The translations under genes were made by a program, and so were the position numbers. Under the pieces are notes generated by a model. The model was not told the origin of the DNA, did not search any database, and saw only the letters and a list, made by a program, of their open reading frames with translations. DNA of 64,000 bases from Azolla caroliniana (taxonomy: Eukaryota; Polypodiophyta): the NCBI GenBank assembly GCA_043228905.1, contig JBHGNT010000010.1, forward strand, positions 9,052,001 to 9,116,000. Direction: 5' to 3'. This document shows positions 9,616 to 18,765 of the stretch, in pieces; positions within the stretch are counted from its first letter, which is position 1, and every line of letters starts with the position of its first letter.

Positions 9616-10677
9616 CCGTCGACATCGCCTCAGCCCAAAACCCCTTGGGTAATTCCGCATGCGCCAGCATACTCCGGACCCTCTCCATTATGGTCCGGTT
9701 CATCCTCTCGGCCAGCCCGTTCAGTTCCGGCGTCTTCGGCACAGTAAACTCGAGCCAGATTCCCTTCGAGCGACAGTACTCCGCGAACTGCCCCCGGTAT
9801 TCCCCTCCGTTATCCGCTCGTATCGCTTTCAGCTTCTTGCCGGATTCCCTTTCCACTCTCGCGTGGAGTTCTTTGAAGACGCACAACACTTGGTCCTTTG
9901 TCTTCAGCGGTGCCGTCCACAGTTTTCGGCTATGATCATCTATGAATGTTACGAAGTACTGGGCTCCGCCATGTGACTTCGTTTCTACCTGACACACATC
10001 AGTGTGCACCAACTCCAATGGTGCGCTACGTCTCGTCGGTGGCCTTGAGTGGAAGGAGGTTCGGTTCTGCTTACCGGCCAGGCAATCGGTGCACTTCTCC
10101 AGGTGCACATGCTTCACTGGAATAAGGTTGTCTTCTGCAAGCCTCTTCATCCCCTTCTCACTCATGTGGCACAGTCTCTTGTGCCACAGCTCACCGGCAA
10201 TGTCGGCTGCCACGTTTAACTCTTCCGGACACAACCAGGCATTCATAAGGTACAGTGTGTTGACTTTCCGGGCCCGAGCCACTATCAGGCTCCCCTTGCT
10301 GAACTTCATTACGCCGTTCCGGATGCTACCTGTGTAGCCTTCATCGTCTAGCCTCCCGGCCGACATCAGGTTCAATCGAACCTCCGGAACGTGTCGGACA
10401 TCCTTCAGCAGCATTTTGCATCCGGTCGAGGTTGTCAACCACACGTCTCCTATGCCGACGATCCGGCACGTACCTTCATTTCCCATCCGAACACAGCCAT
10501 GCTCACCGGCTGTGTAGGATGAGAAGTATCTTCTCTCCGGGGTCAGGTGGAACGATGCTCCGGAATCGACCACCCAGGTCGTCTCATCGCCGGCAATGTT
10601 TAGTTCACCTTCTTCGGTGATGAGCATGATTTCTTCCTCACTTGCCGCGAGTGCCGTCGTTCCTTTCCGGTCCTGCC
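9616..10677 (-). pseudogene. TE3 pol, middle block: protease and integrase core
   Basis: Carries the Copia protease motif WVVDSGASFHLTPERRYF, the pre-integrase HHCC zinc region (ELWHKRLCHMSEKGM ... CTDCLAGKQ) and the integrase core (HTDVCQVE, FIDDHSRKLW, IRADNGGEYRG, ELNGLAERMNRTIMERVRSM). No stop is seen inside. It joins the gag block across TE5 and the RT block across TE4, the flanking CTGCC and CCGTC being the insertion duplications. Confidence 0.92.
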
Positions 10678-10848
10678 TGTCGAATACATGTGTATAATGT
10701 ACGTATTCATACTATCCCGTTTTGGCCATTTATGTAATTAGCATAAAGGGTAGTTGCCCTAAGTCGGTCACTATATATAGTGACCTTGTAACCTTTTTGT
10801 AAGGTTGGATGTTGTATTATTGCTTTATGAAATAAGAACTTCTTTTGT

Positions 10849-10882
<34 letters not shown>

Positions 10883-10970
10883 AACGACAGACAAACTGTC
10901 ACACAGCAGGTATTCTTGACAGCAATCGAATGCTACTTGATCTTCCGCATTGACGACATAAGTCCCAACA
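10678..10970 (+). repeat. 5' LTR of TE5
   Basis: TGTCGAATACATG ... AGTCCCAACA. TATA-like CTATATATAG is at about 10771-10780, and a CT microsatellite at about 10852-10878 lies in the presumed R/U5 region. Confidence 0.93.
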
Positions 10971-11644
10971 TCTGGTATCAGAGCCTGCACAGTACTCGGT
11001 CCTTAATCCCGCTGTCGGCCGTCGTCTCAGCCTGCACAGCATTCGGTTCCTTGCGTCATTCGAAGAAGAGAGAAGAAGAAGAAAAACCAGGTTTGTATCT
11101 CATCGCGTTAGATCATCTTCGCTTGGAGTAAGCCAGCAGGTTGTACTCTGTTCTCCGTGATCGTAACCGCTCGAGGTGAAATCTCCTTGTGCAACATTGA
11201 CACGATCGTGCTCCATTCGGTTAAACGGCATCCGAAGAGGTCATCAAACGCCGCTCATTGTAACCACTCGGTGCAGATCGGTCTCAAGACAACAACCCCA
11301 ATTCGTGCTTCATCCGGCTGATCGACATTCGAGAGGATCAGTTGGATCCATCTCTCTCGTCGTTGCAGTCACCCGAAGCCGAATCGGTCCAGATAATCGG
11401 TTTCAATAATCGGCATTCGGCATATATATCCGAAGCGAACCGGGCTCACTCCGACTCGGCAACATTCGGGAAGACCAGTCGGTTCTGTCCCTCAAGCTAC
11501 CGGAGTCAATTCGAGCAAGTTCCGAAGCCGAACCGACTCGGGTTCAAATCCGACTAGAACGATATCGGGTGAGCCAACCGGCTGCACTCCAACGAGGTTC
11601 GTAGTCAACTCCGAACCGAGCTTCGTCAACCAAAACCGAATTTG

Positions 11645-14600
11645 ATGGCATCAACATCCGGCTCATCAGAAATGAGTCTACGAAAGTTCGATGGATCGAA
11701 CTTCAACTTCTGGAAGGAACAAATGCAGGACTATCTCATAGTCAAGGGGCAAATCGATCCCATCGAAAATGAAGAACCTCCAGAAGGATACAAACCAATT
11801 GAGTGGCAGAAGCTGGACAGAATTGTCCGCGCCACGATTCGGATGCACCTATCGGAATCGGTATACTTTACGGTGCAATCGTGTACGACAGCATTCGAAC
11901 TGTGGAAAACACTGTCGGACACTTACGAAAAGAAGGTCGCCGCAACGAAGATGTTTCTGATCCGGCGCCTCTACAACTTGCGGATGAAAGAATCCGATTC
12001 GGTTCAAGCACACCTCAATGAGTACGAAAGCATAAGCTCCCAAATCTCGTCACAGGGGACGGCAATCGAGGATGAACTCAGAGCAATGATACTCATGAGC
12101 AGCCTTCCCCCATCATGGGAAACTTTCGTCACAACCGTGTGCAACGCGTCAACCACGGCTGTTAAATACTCCGAAGTCACGAGCGCAATCCTGACCGAAG
12201 CAGCTCGGAGAAAGTCTTTCGCCAAAGACTCAACAGACGATGCTTACGTAGTACAAGGTTCGACAGACCGATCGAACATACGAGGAAGAGATTCCTCACG
12301 GCCGCCGAACAATCAGCGAAGACGGAGCCAGTCACGGGATAACCGAATCTGCAACTATTGCAAGAAACCCGGACACATCAAAGCCGACTGCCGCGCACTC
12401 AAGAACAAGAACAACAAGAAGAGTGGCCGGTATGAGGAGATCAATTACGTCAGCTCCTCAGCTGATGTACTACCGGACGACCCGAATATACTATCAATCG
12501 AAAATCCAGTCGGATCAGAAGTTCTACTCACGACTGAAGAATCGAGCACATGGCTCTTAGATTCGGGCGCGTCATTTCACGTGACTCCTCATCGATCCCA
12601 ATTTCGGCAATATACGATCCGTCACTCCGACTCAGTTCGAGTCGGCAACTCACAACACTGTGACATCATCGGAATCGGCACAGTAGAGCTCAACCTTGCA
12701 GGTGGCTCTACACTTGTACTTCACAATGTCCGACATGTACCCGAGCTCTCAAGGCCATTGATCTCAGTCGGACAACTAGATGAAGACGGCATTCGTGCCG
12801 GCTTTTCTTCGGGAGGGTGGACACTCCACAGGGGGAACCTCCTGCTTGCTAGAGGACCCAAGATACACTCACTGTATCCGTTACATGTTACGCTCAGAGA
12901 GGGTAACCTGTTTTTGGTGGATATTCCTGTGTCATCACTATGGCACCGAAGATTAGGACACCTCAGCAAGGCCGGCATCACGCACCTATCTAGAGCCGGA
13001 TACATCCCCAAACTCTCCTTCTCGGACCATCAATTCTGCGAGCATTGCCAGTATGGCAAACAAGCAGCCGCATCACACCCGACATCAGCACCAAGAGAAA
13101 CGAGACCTCTCGATTTAGTCCATTCGGACGTCTGTGGCCCAATGCCGCATCAGTCTCTAGGCGGTGCATCTTACTTCGTCACTTTTATTGACGATTCGAC
13201 TCGAAAGGTGTGGGCTTATCCAATTCGCACCAAAGATCGGGTCTTCTCGATCTTCACCGATTGGCTCGCTACGGTAGAAAATCAAACCGACCGAAAACTG
13301 AAATGCTTTCGGACAGACAATGGGGGAGAGTTTAAATCCGAAGAATTCGTCAAATTCTGCCGACAACGCGGCATCCGACGTGAATTTACGGCACCACACA
13401 GTCCGGAGCAAAACGGGATTGCCGAACGCATGAATCGGACAATCCAAGAACGGACAGTTTCCATGCTCCAACACTCCGGACTGTCGGATGGCTTCTGGGC
13501 AGAGGCTCTACTCACGGCAGTACACATAATCAATATGTCGCCAAGTAGACCTCTAGGACTTCAAATTCCTCAGGAACTATGGATCGGCAGCAAGCCGAAT
13601 TACGACAAGCTGAGGATCTTCGGATGCGAGGCGTACGCCCTTATTCCGAAAGATGATCGCCGAAAACTTGCACCTCGGTCCAGGAAATGCATTTTCCTCG
13701 GATATGGATCCGACGGCGAAATGGGATACCGACTCTGGGATCCCGAACGCAGACAAATCGTCCGAAGTTCGGACGTTGTGTTCAACGAGTCGGCTATGAA
13801 TCCATCAGTCGAAAAACCGATCGAAGTCCGAAGGGTAACATTTTCCGATGTGCCGACCCTTCAAGAAGGCCCCGCTCTTAACACACGGTCAGCTTCACGG
13901 GTAGCTGAACCTTACACTACCGACTCGGACAACCCCGACTCGGCACAGCAGAACAATCCGCTTTCGGACCATCCGACCTTGATACCCGATGCGACCAGTC
14001 CAATCTTACCTCGACGATCCGAGAGACTGTCGCAACCTCCGGAGAGGTATTCTCCTGCAATTTTCTTCACCGACGCCGGCGAACCGACGTCTTACGAAGA
14101 AGCATCGACTTCTATCGATTCAGCCACCTGGCATCTGGCGATGGAGTCGGAAATGCACTCCATTCGGGCAAACAAGACTTGGGATCTGGTAGAATTACCT
14201 AGGAACCGACGTGCTCTTCCTTGCAAGTGGGTTTATCGACTAAAAGAGACGTCTGATTCGACCACCCCAAAGTACAAGGCCAGATTAGTCGCGAAGGGCT
14301 TCCGACAGGAATATGGCGTCGACTTCGACGAGATTTTTTCACCAGTGGTGAAAATGACAACCCTTCGTTTTCTACTCGGCGTAGTGGCAGCCGACAACTT
14401 GGAGCTGATTCAGCTAGATGTCAAAACAACATTCCTCCATGGTGATCTTGAAGAGGAAATTTATATGGAGCAGCCAAAAGGCTTCGTGACAACTGGCCAA
14501 GAACATCTAGTCTGCCGACTCAGGAAGAGTCTATACGGCCTCAAACAGGCACCGCGACAATGGTACAAGAAGTTCGACGACTTCATCCAATCGATCGGCT

Positions 14601-15658
14601 TCTCAAAAAGCGATGAGGACCATTGTCTCTTTACCAACACAGCTCAAGATGGATCACCCATCTTCCTCATCATTTACGTGGACGACATGCTAATTTCTGG
14701 ACGCCACGCGGGCGAACTTGCCGATCTCATTCGGCAACTGCGGTTGAAGTTTGCCATGAAGGACCTCGGTCCGGCACGACACATCCTTGGCATGAAGATT
14801 AGTCGGCATCGCGATAAACGACATCTTTTTTTGTCCCAGACCGACTATATCCGACGTGTCTTAGAACGCTTCAACATGCAATCAGCCAAATCTGCTTCAA
14901 CCCCGCTCCCCATGAATCTTCGGCTCTCTCAGCGAGACTGCCCGACATCCGGTCCGGAGGGGGAAGATATGAAGTCGGTACCATATGCACCGGCAGTCGG
15001 CTCCCTTATGTACCTGATGGTCGCGACACGGCCTGATATTTCTCACGCCGTAGGAGTCGTCAGCAGATTTATGCACAACCCTGGCCGATCGCATTGGAAC
15101 GCAGTCAAGCATGTGTTCAGATATCTGGCTGGCACAAAAGACCACGACATTCTTTTCGGTCCGAACCGAACCTCAGGCGTAGTCGGTTACACCGACTCGG
15201 ACTTCGCCGGCTGTATAGACAGTCGGAAATCAACAACCGGATACTGCTTCAAATTCGGCAATGGAGCAATCTCGTGGAAGTCGAAACTTCAGGAGTGCAC
15301 AGCGACCTCAACGACCGAAGCAGAATATGTAGCTGCGTCCGACGCAGCAAAAGAAGCTTTGTGGCTCGGTCGGCTGGCGCACACGTTTCGACAAGTCGAC
15401 CATGACTCGGCTCCAGTTGTCTACAGCGACAGTCAAGGTGCTGTTGCCTTGTCGAAAAATCCGGTTCACCACAACGCCTCCAAACATATCGACGTTCGAT
15501 ATCACTTCGTTCGGGACTGCGTCATTTCAGGGAAAATCGGTCTAGAGAAAATATCCACAACCGACAATGTCGCAGATGGAATGACCAAGTGTCTTTCGAC
15601 AGACCGTTTTCGGTCTCTTCGGCATCAGATGGGCGTAACGACAAACCAGTCCGGTTAG
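11645..15658 (+). CDS. Copia Gag-Pol polyprotein (TE5)
   Basis: 1337 residues from the ATG at 11645 to a TAG at 15656-15658, with no stops or frameshifts. In order: Gag with a UBN2-type core (about residues 70-190), CCHC zinc knuckle CNYCKKPGHIKADC (about 236-249), aspartic protease LDSGASFHVT (catalytic Asp near 306), HHCC pre-integrase (LWHRRLGHL ... CEHCQYGKQ), integrase core (SDVCGP, RTDNGGEFKS, EQNGIAERMNRT), Copia RT with YVDDMLISG (Asp pair near 1013-1014), and RNase H (GYTDSDFAGC, TSTTEAEYVAAS, VYSDSQGAVALSKN). All catalytic signatures look present. One divergence from its relatives is VKTTFLHGD where others have VKTAFLHGD. The 5' leader from the LTR to the ATG is about 670 bp. The protein would package and copy its own RNA in cytoplasmic particles and integrate the cDNA. 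Confidence 0.95.
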   Translation: MASTSGSSEMSLRKFDGSNFNFWKEQMQDYLIVKGQIDPIENEEPPEGYKPIEWQKLDRIVRATIRMHLSESVYFTVQSCTTAFELWKTLSDTYEKKVAATKMFLIRRLYNLRMKESDSVQAHLNEYESISSQISSQGTAIEDELRAMILMSSLPPSWETFVTTVCNASTTAVKYSEVTSAILTEAARRKSFAKDSTDDAYVVQGSTDRSNIRGRDSSRPPNNQRRRSQSRDNRICNYCKKPGHIKADCRALKNKNNKKSGRYEEINYVSSSADVLPDDPNILSIENPVGSEVLLTTEESSTWLLDSGASFHVTPHRSQFRQYTIRHSDSVRVGNSQHCDIIGIGTVELNLAGGSTLVLHNVRHVPELSRPLISVGQLDEDGIRAGFSSGGWTLHRGNLLLARGPKIHSLYPLHVTLREGNLFLVDIPVSSLWHRRLGHLSKAGITHLSRAGYIPKLSFSDHQFCEHCQYGKQAAASHPTSAPRETRPLDLVHSDVCGPMPHQSLGGASYFVTFIDDSTRKVWAYPIRTKDRVFSIFTDWLATVENQTDRKLKCFRTDNGGEFKSEEFVKFCRQRGIRREFTAPHSPEQNGIAERMNRTIQERTVSMLQHSGLSDGFWAEALLTAVHIINMSPSRPLGLQIPQELWIGSKPNYDKLRIFGCEAYALIPKDDRRKLAPRSRKCIFLGYGSDGEMGYRLWDPERRQIVRSSDVVFNESAMNPSVEKPIEVRRVTFSDVPTLQEGPALNTRSASRVAEPYTTDSDNPDSAQQNNPLSDHPTLIPDATSPILPRRSERLSQPPERYSPAIFFTDAGEPTSYEEASTSIDSATWHLAMESEMHSIRANKTWDLVELPRNRRALPCKWVYRLKETSDSTTPKYKARLVAKGFRQEYGVDFDEIFSPVVKMTTLRFLLGVVAADNLELIQLDVKTTFLHGDLEEEIYMEQPKGFVTTGQEHLVCRLRKSLYGLKQAPRQWYKKFDDFIQSIGFSKSDEDHCLFTNTAQDGSPIFLIIYVDDMLISGRHAGELADLIRQLRLKFAMKDLGPARHILGMKISRHRDKRHLFLSQTDYIRRVLERFNMQSAKSASTPLPMNLRLSQRDCPTSGPEGEDMKSVPYAPAVGSLMYLMVATRPDISHAVGVVSRFMHNPGRSHWNAVKHVFRYLAGTKDHDILFGPNRTSGVVGYTDSDFAGCIDSRKSTTGYCFKFGNGAISWKSKLQECTATSTTEAEYVAASDAAKEALWLGRLAHTFRQVDHDSAPVVYSDSQGAVALSKNPVHHNASKHIDVRYHFVRDCVISGKIGLEKISTTDNVADGMTKCLSTDRFRSLRHQMGVTTNQSG

Positions 15659-15851
15659 AGCCGGACACAGAGCAGGATGGTTCCCGACAACCGACATCAG
15701 TTCCTTAATGATCGGCTTCAACTGTTCCGACCCGACCAGTTCGGTCTTCTGCCTTCGGACCCTGCCGACCCGAACAAAGCTGTTATGTCCGAGAACCTAA
15801 GTCTATACCTGTAATCCTAGATAACCCATGTATACGCCCATTACGGGGGAG

Positions 15852-16140
15852 TGTCGAATACATGTGTATAATGTACGTATTCATACTATCCCGTTTTGGC
15901 CATTTATGTAATTAGCATAAAGGGTAGTTGCCCTAAGTCGGTCACTATATATAGTGACCTTGTAACCTTTTTGTAAGGTTGGATGTTGTATTATTGCTTT
16001 ATGAAATAAGAACTTCTTTTGTGCCTCTCTCTCTCTCTCTCTCTCTCTGTGCAACGACAGACAAACTGTCACACAGCAGGTATTCTTGACAGCAATCGAA
16101 TGCTACTTGATCTTCCGCATTGACGACATAATTCCCAACA
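15852..16140 (+). repeat. 3' LTR of TE5
   Basis: 289 bp, TGTCGAATACATG ... ATTCCCAACA, preceded by the polypurine tract. It is shorter than the 5' LTR because its CT tract (about 16025-16047) has fewer units. Confidence 0.93.
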
Positions 16141-16992
16141 CTGCCCTCGCCGATCCGGACCTCTCCGGTCCGTGGCTCCCCGGTATGCACCGTTTCTCTC
16201 CGGTGACTTCTTCGAATCGGTGTCGTCGGCTCCGTTGTCCTTTCGGTAATGCCGACAATTCTTCCGGAAGTGCCCCGGCTTCCCACAGTGGAAGCATGTG
16301 GGTCTTCCTCTTGACTGCGACCGAGTCCCCGACTTCTCCCGTCTTTGCGGACTCCGGTTCAATTGTCTTCCCCGTTCCGATTCGGTAAGCAGCGCCTTCG
16401 AGTCGGAGGCCGGTTCTTTATCTCTCCGACGCGCTTCTTCGTTCAAAATACTTGTCTTTACCGTTTGTAGGGACAAGTTATCTTCCGTGCAGGAGGTGCT
16501 GAGAGTCACCACCAAGTTCTCCCAGCTTTCCGGCAATGTACACATCAGAATGATGGCTTGCATTGCATCCTCCAGCGGGAACTTGATCGCCGCAAGCTGG
16601 TTCACGAATCCCATGAACGTGCTTACGTGTTCCACCATACTCTCGCCGTCCCGGTACTTGAGGTTCACTATCTTCCTCATCAGGGAGGTCCGGTTCAACG
16701 CATTCTTCCTCTCGTAGAGGCCCGACAGCTTCCGCCACATCTCATATGCGTTGATGTCGTTCGCCACATGTTGTAGAACGCTCACGTCGACGTATTGCCG
16801 AATGGTTGCAACGGCTTTCCGGTTCAGAAGCCTCCATTCCGACTCAAGTACCCCCTTCGGTATTTCCGACCTGTCAATCGGTTCGTACAGGTCCCGAACA
16901 ATCAGAAGATCCTCCATCTTGATCTTCCAATCGGCGTAATTCTGCGCATTCAGCACCATCATCCCCGGCTGCCCGCTGCCGCCGCCTTCCAT
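16141..16992 (-). pseudogene. TE3 gag block
   Basis: The ATG at 16992-16990 opens MEGGGSGQPG and leads into a Copia Gag (NYADWKIKMEDLLIVRDLYE, LSGLYERKNALNRTSLMRK, MQAIILMCTLPESWENL) and a CCHC knuckle CFHCGKPGHFRKNC near the end. It is open throughout and runs into the TE5 3' LTR at 16140, where the insertion cuts the polyprotein. The leader between this ATG and the 5' LTR holds the primer site at 17008-17019. Confidence 0.92.
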
Positions 16993-17022
16993 TTTCTGCA
17001 GCAGCCCGCTCTGATACCAAAT

Positions 17023-17654
17023 TGATGGAAAATATCGACACTTTCCAAACTCCACTTCTCGGCCACAACCAAGGAAACACACGAATCGTTGTTGCAGAAA
17101 ATGGGAAATGCAAAAGTAAATGAGTGGACACACGATTTAACGTGGAAAACCCTGTACGGGAAAAACCACGGGAGTACAAGACTCCGAACCAAAGCTATGC
17201 ACAGAGAAATATACAATGGCGAGCTGCAAGGCGACGACCTTGAGCTCGCTGTCCTCGCCACAGGCGGCGGAATTACACAGAGGCGTCGACCTCTTCCTCT
17301 CTCTCGTTCTATCTCTCTCACGGCTGCTCTCTCACTCTCTCTCACGACTGCTCTCTCTCTCTTCACTCTTCTTGAGTGGAAAAACAGAAAAATGAGTAGC
17401 AACATAAAAACTGTTTGCCCTAAGTCATATTTATACACATATGACTTTAGGGCTATTTACAATTATAGCCTCAAGGGCCCTTGGCAAACATATTCACAGA
17501 TATGTCCCCGCATCCGGATCTCTCTCCGGGTACATTCGTCATCCGGCTCCGAAGCCGGGGTCTTCATCATCCGGTTCCGAAACCGCAACCGGGCTTGTCG
17601 TCATTCATCTCCGACATCCGACCATCCCATCCGAAAGGGACCGTAAACCCAACA
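17023..17654 (-). repeat. 5' LTR of TE3
   Basis: 632 bp, partner of 3260-3891. The TSD GCGAA follows at 17655-17659, where the TE2 gag frame resumes. Confidence 0.93.
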
Positions 17655-17659
17655 GCGAA

Positions 17660-18062
17660 TGAGGCGAGTTGGTGCGCAATGGAGGCAGCCGACGGGACCA
17701 AGGAAGAAGGCACCGAAGTGATGCCAACAATAATTCCGGACCCTCCGGAAACATGGGGAGTCGAGGCGATGAGAACCGGCAAGGGAAATCCGCTGCAGAA
17801 TGCTGGTATTGTGGCAAGAAAGGCCACAGGGAGAGTGAGTGCTGGAAAAAGTGTGCCGATTCGGAGAGAACCGGGTCCGGATCAAGTTCCGGACAGACCG
17901 ACAAAGGAAATTGACAACGATTGCACTACGCCGAAGGATCCCGAAAAGTCGGAAAAGGATTAGCCTTCGTGACAAGACACGAAGCAAACTCGATGAAGAA
18001 GATCACCCCGAAGTCGGACGAGGTGTGGTACGTTGACTCCAGCACGTCAAACCACATGACGT
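17660..18062 (+). pseudogene. TE2 zinc knuckle and protease start
   Basis: Continuation of TE2 gag: a CCHC knuckle CWYCGKKGHRESEC at about 17799-17840, then the protease entry WYVDSSTSNHMT. The expected catalytic DSG triad reads DSS here, a change that should inactivate the protease. Frame changes are needed to follow the protein across this stretch. TE6 interrupts it immediately after the HMT codons. Confidence 0.85.
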
Positions 18063-18761
18063 TGTCGCGTTGTTACGCGCGTGCGTGGAGAAGGGCGGGA
18101 CCACGGGGGTCTTGGACTAAGGAGAAGGGGAGAAGGAATAGGACTTCGGAATGGAGCTTAACACAAGAAGAGAAAGAATGAACAAGAGGAAGATGGAGGC
18201 CAAATGCTCAACAAGATATATTAGAACCGAAAACCGATTACAAAATGGCGGCCGCGTAGGCCGCACCAAACGACTAAGATAAACCCGAAACCCTAATCCG
18301 ACGAAGAAGAAAAGAAACCCTAACTAAGGAACCCTAAACGAAACCCTAACCCTAAAACGAAATGGTATACCTCACTCACACTCAAAAATAAGGCAACCCC
18401 CACAATGGCGCTCTTCCTCTCCCTTTATAGCACAAGGAGGGAAGACCGTTACATAAAAGGGTGCTACAAAATATCCCCTTTCAATCAATGGGGATATTTC
18501 CCTTGATTTTAGGGGAGGTGGGAAGGATGGGTCTTAACTCCCACCTCTACACGAACTACTATGTACCTATCTCTCTCTCTCACGTGGATGTGCGCGCAAA
18601 AGCACATCACCTCTACACTTTACAATCCTAAGGTGCATTTCTAGCACCATACTTATCACTATCGATAAATAGAAATACAACATGGTGATGTGCAACGTTG
18701 CACATCGCGGGTTTGCTTGCTTCGCTCGGTTTTCCGCCTATGGACGAAAATCTTCACGACA
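18063..18761 (-). mobile_element. TE6: solo LTR of the TE7-type Ty3/Gypsy
   Basis: 699 bp, starting TGTCGCGTTGTTACGCGCG and ending TCTTCACGACA in + orientation. Its left end matches the TE7 LTR (GGGACCACGGGGGTCTTG-like block at 18097-18114), and both end CTTCACGACA. The 4-bp duplication ACGT is at 18059-18062 and 18762-18765, and the TE2 protease frame resumes cleanly after it (HMT|CHKEWF). A TATA-like motif on the minus strand is at about 18421-18430. There is no internal region, so this is the product of LTR-LTR recombination. Confidence 0.85.
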
Positions 18762-18765
18762 ACGT

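Larger units (their letters stand above)
10678..16140 (+). mobile_element. TE5: intact Ty1/Copia retrotransposon
   Basis: LTRs are 10678-10970 (293 bp) and 15852-16140 (289 bp), with target duplication CTGCC at 10673-10677 and 16141-16145. The primer site TGGTATCAGAGC is at 10973-10984 and a CGGGGGAG polypurine tract ends at 15851. A single uninterrupted 1337-codon gag-pol frame fills the interior. The LTRs differ in CT-repeat length and by one substitution I can see (AGTCCC/ATTCCC near the end). This is the most plausible active element in the window. The degraded element at 49162-54541 is a relative. Confidence 0.95.
3260..17654 (-). mobile_element. TE3: Ty1/Copia element, interrupted by TE4 and TE5
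   Basis: Two 632-bp LTRs (3260-3891 and 17023-17654) flank it, with target duplication GCGAA at 3255-3259 and 17655-17659. On the minus strand the primer site TGGTATCAGAGC is at 17019-17008 and a GAAGGGGGAG polypurine tract lies just inside the 3' LTR (3892-3905). The coding region lies in three blocks: 16992-16141, 10677-9616 and 6071-3902. They are separated only by TE5 and TE4, each with its own 5-bp TSD. Discounting the inserts and one TSD copy each, block lengths sum to a multiple of three (about 1357 codons). TE3 therefore looks to have been coding-competent before it was interrupted. Confidence 0.95.
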
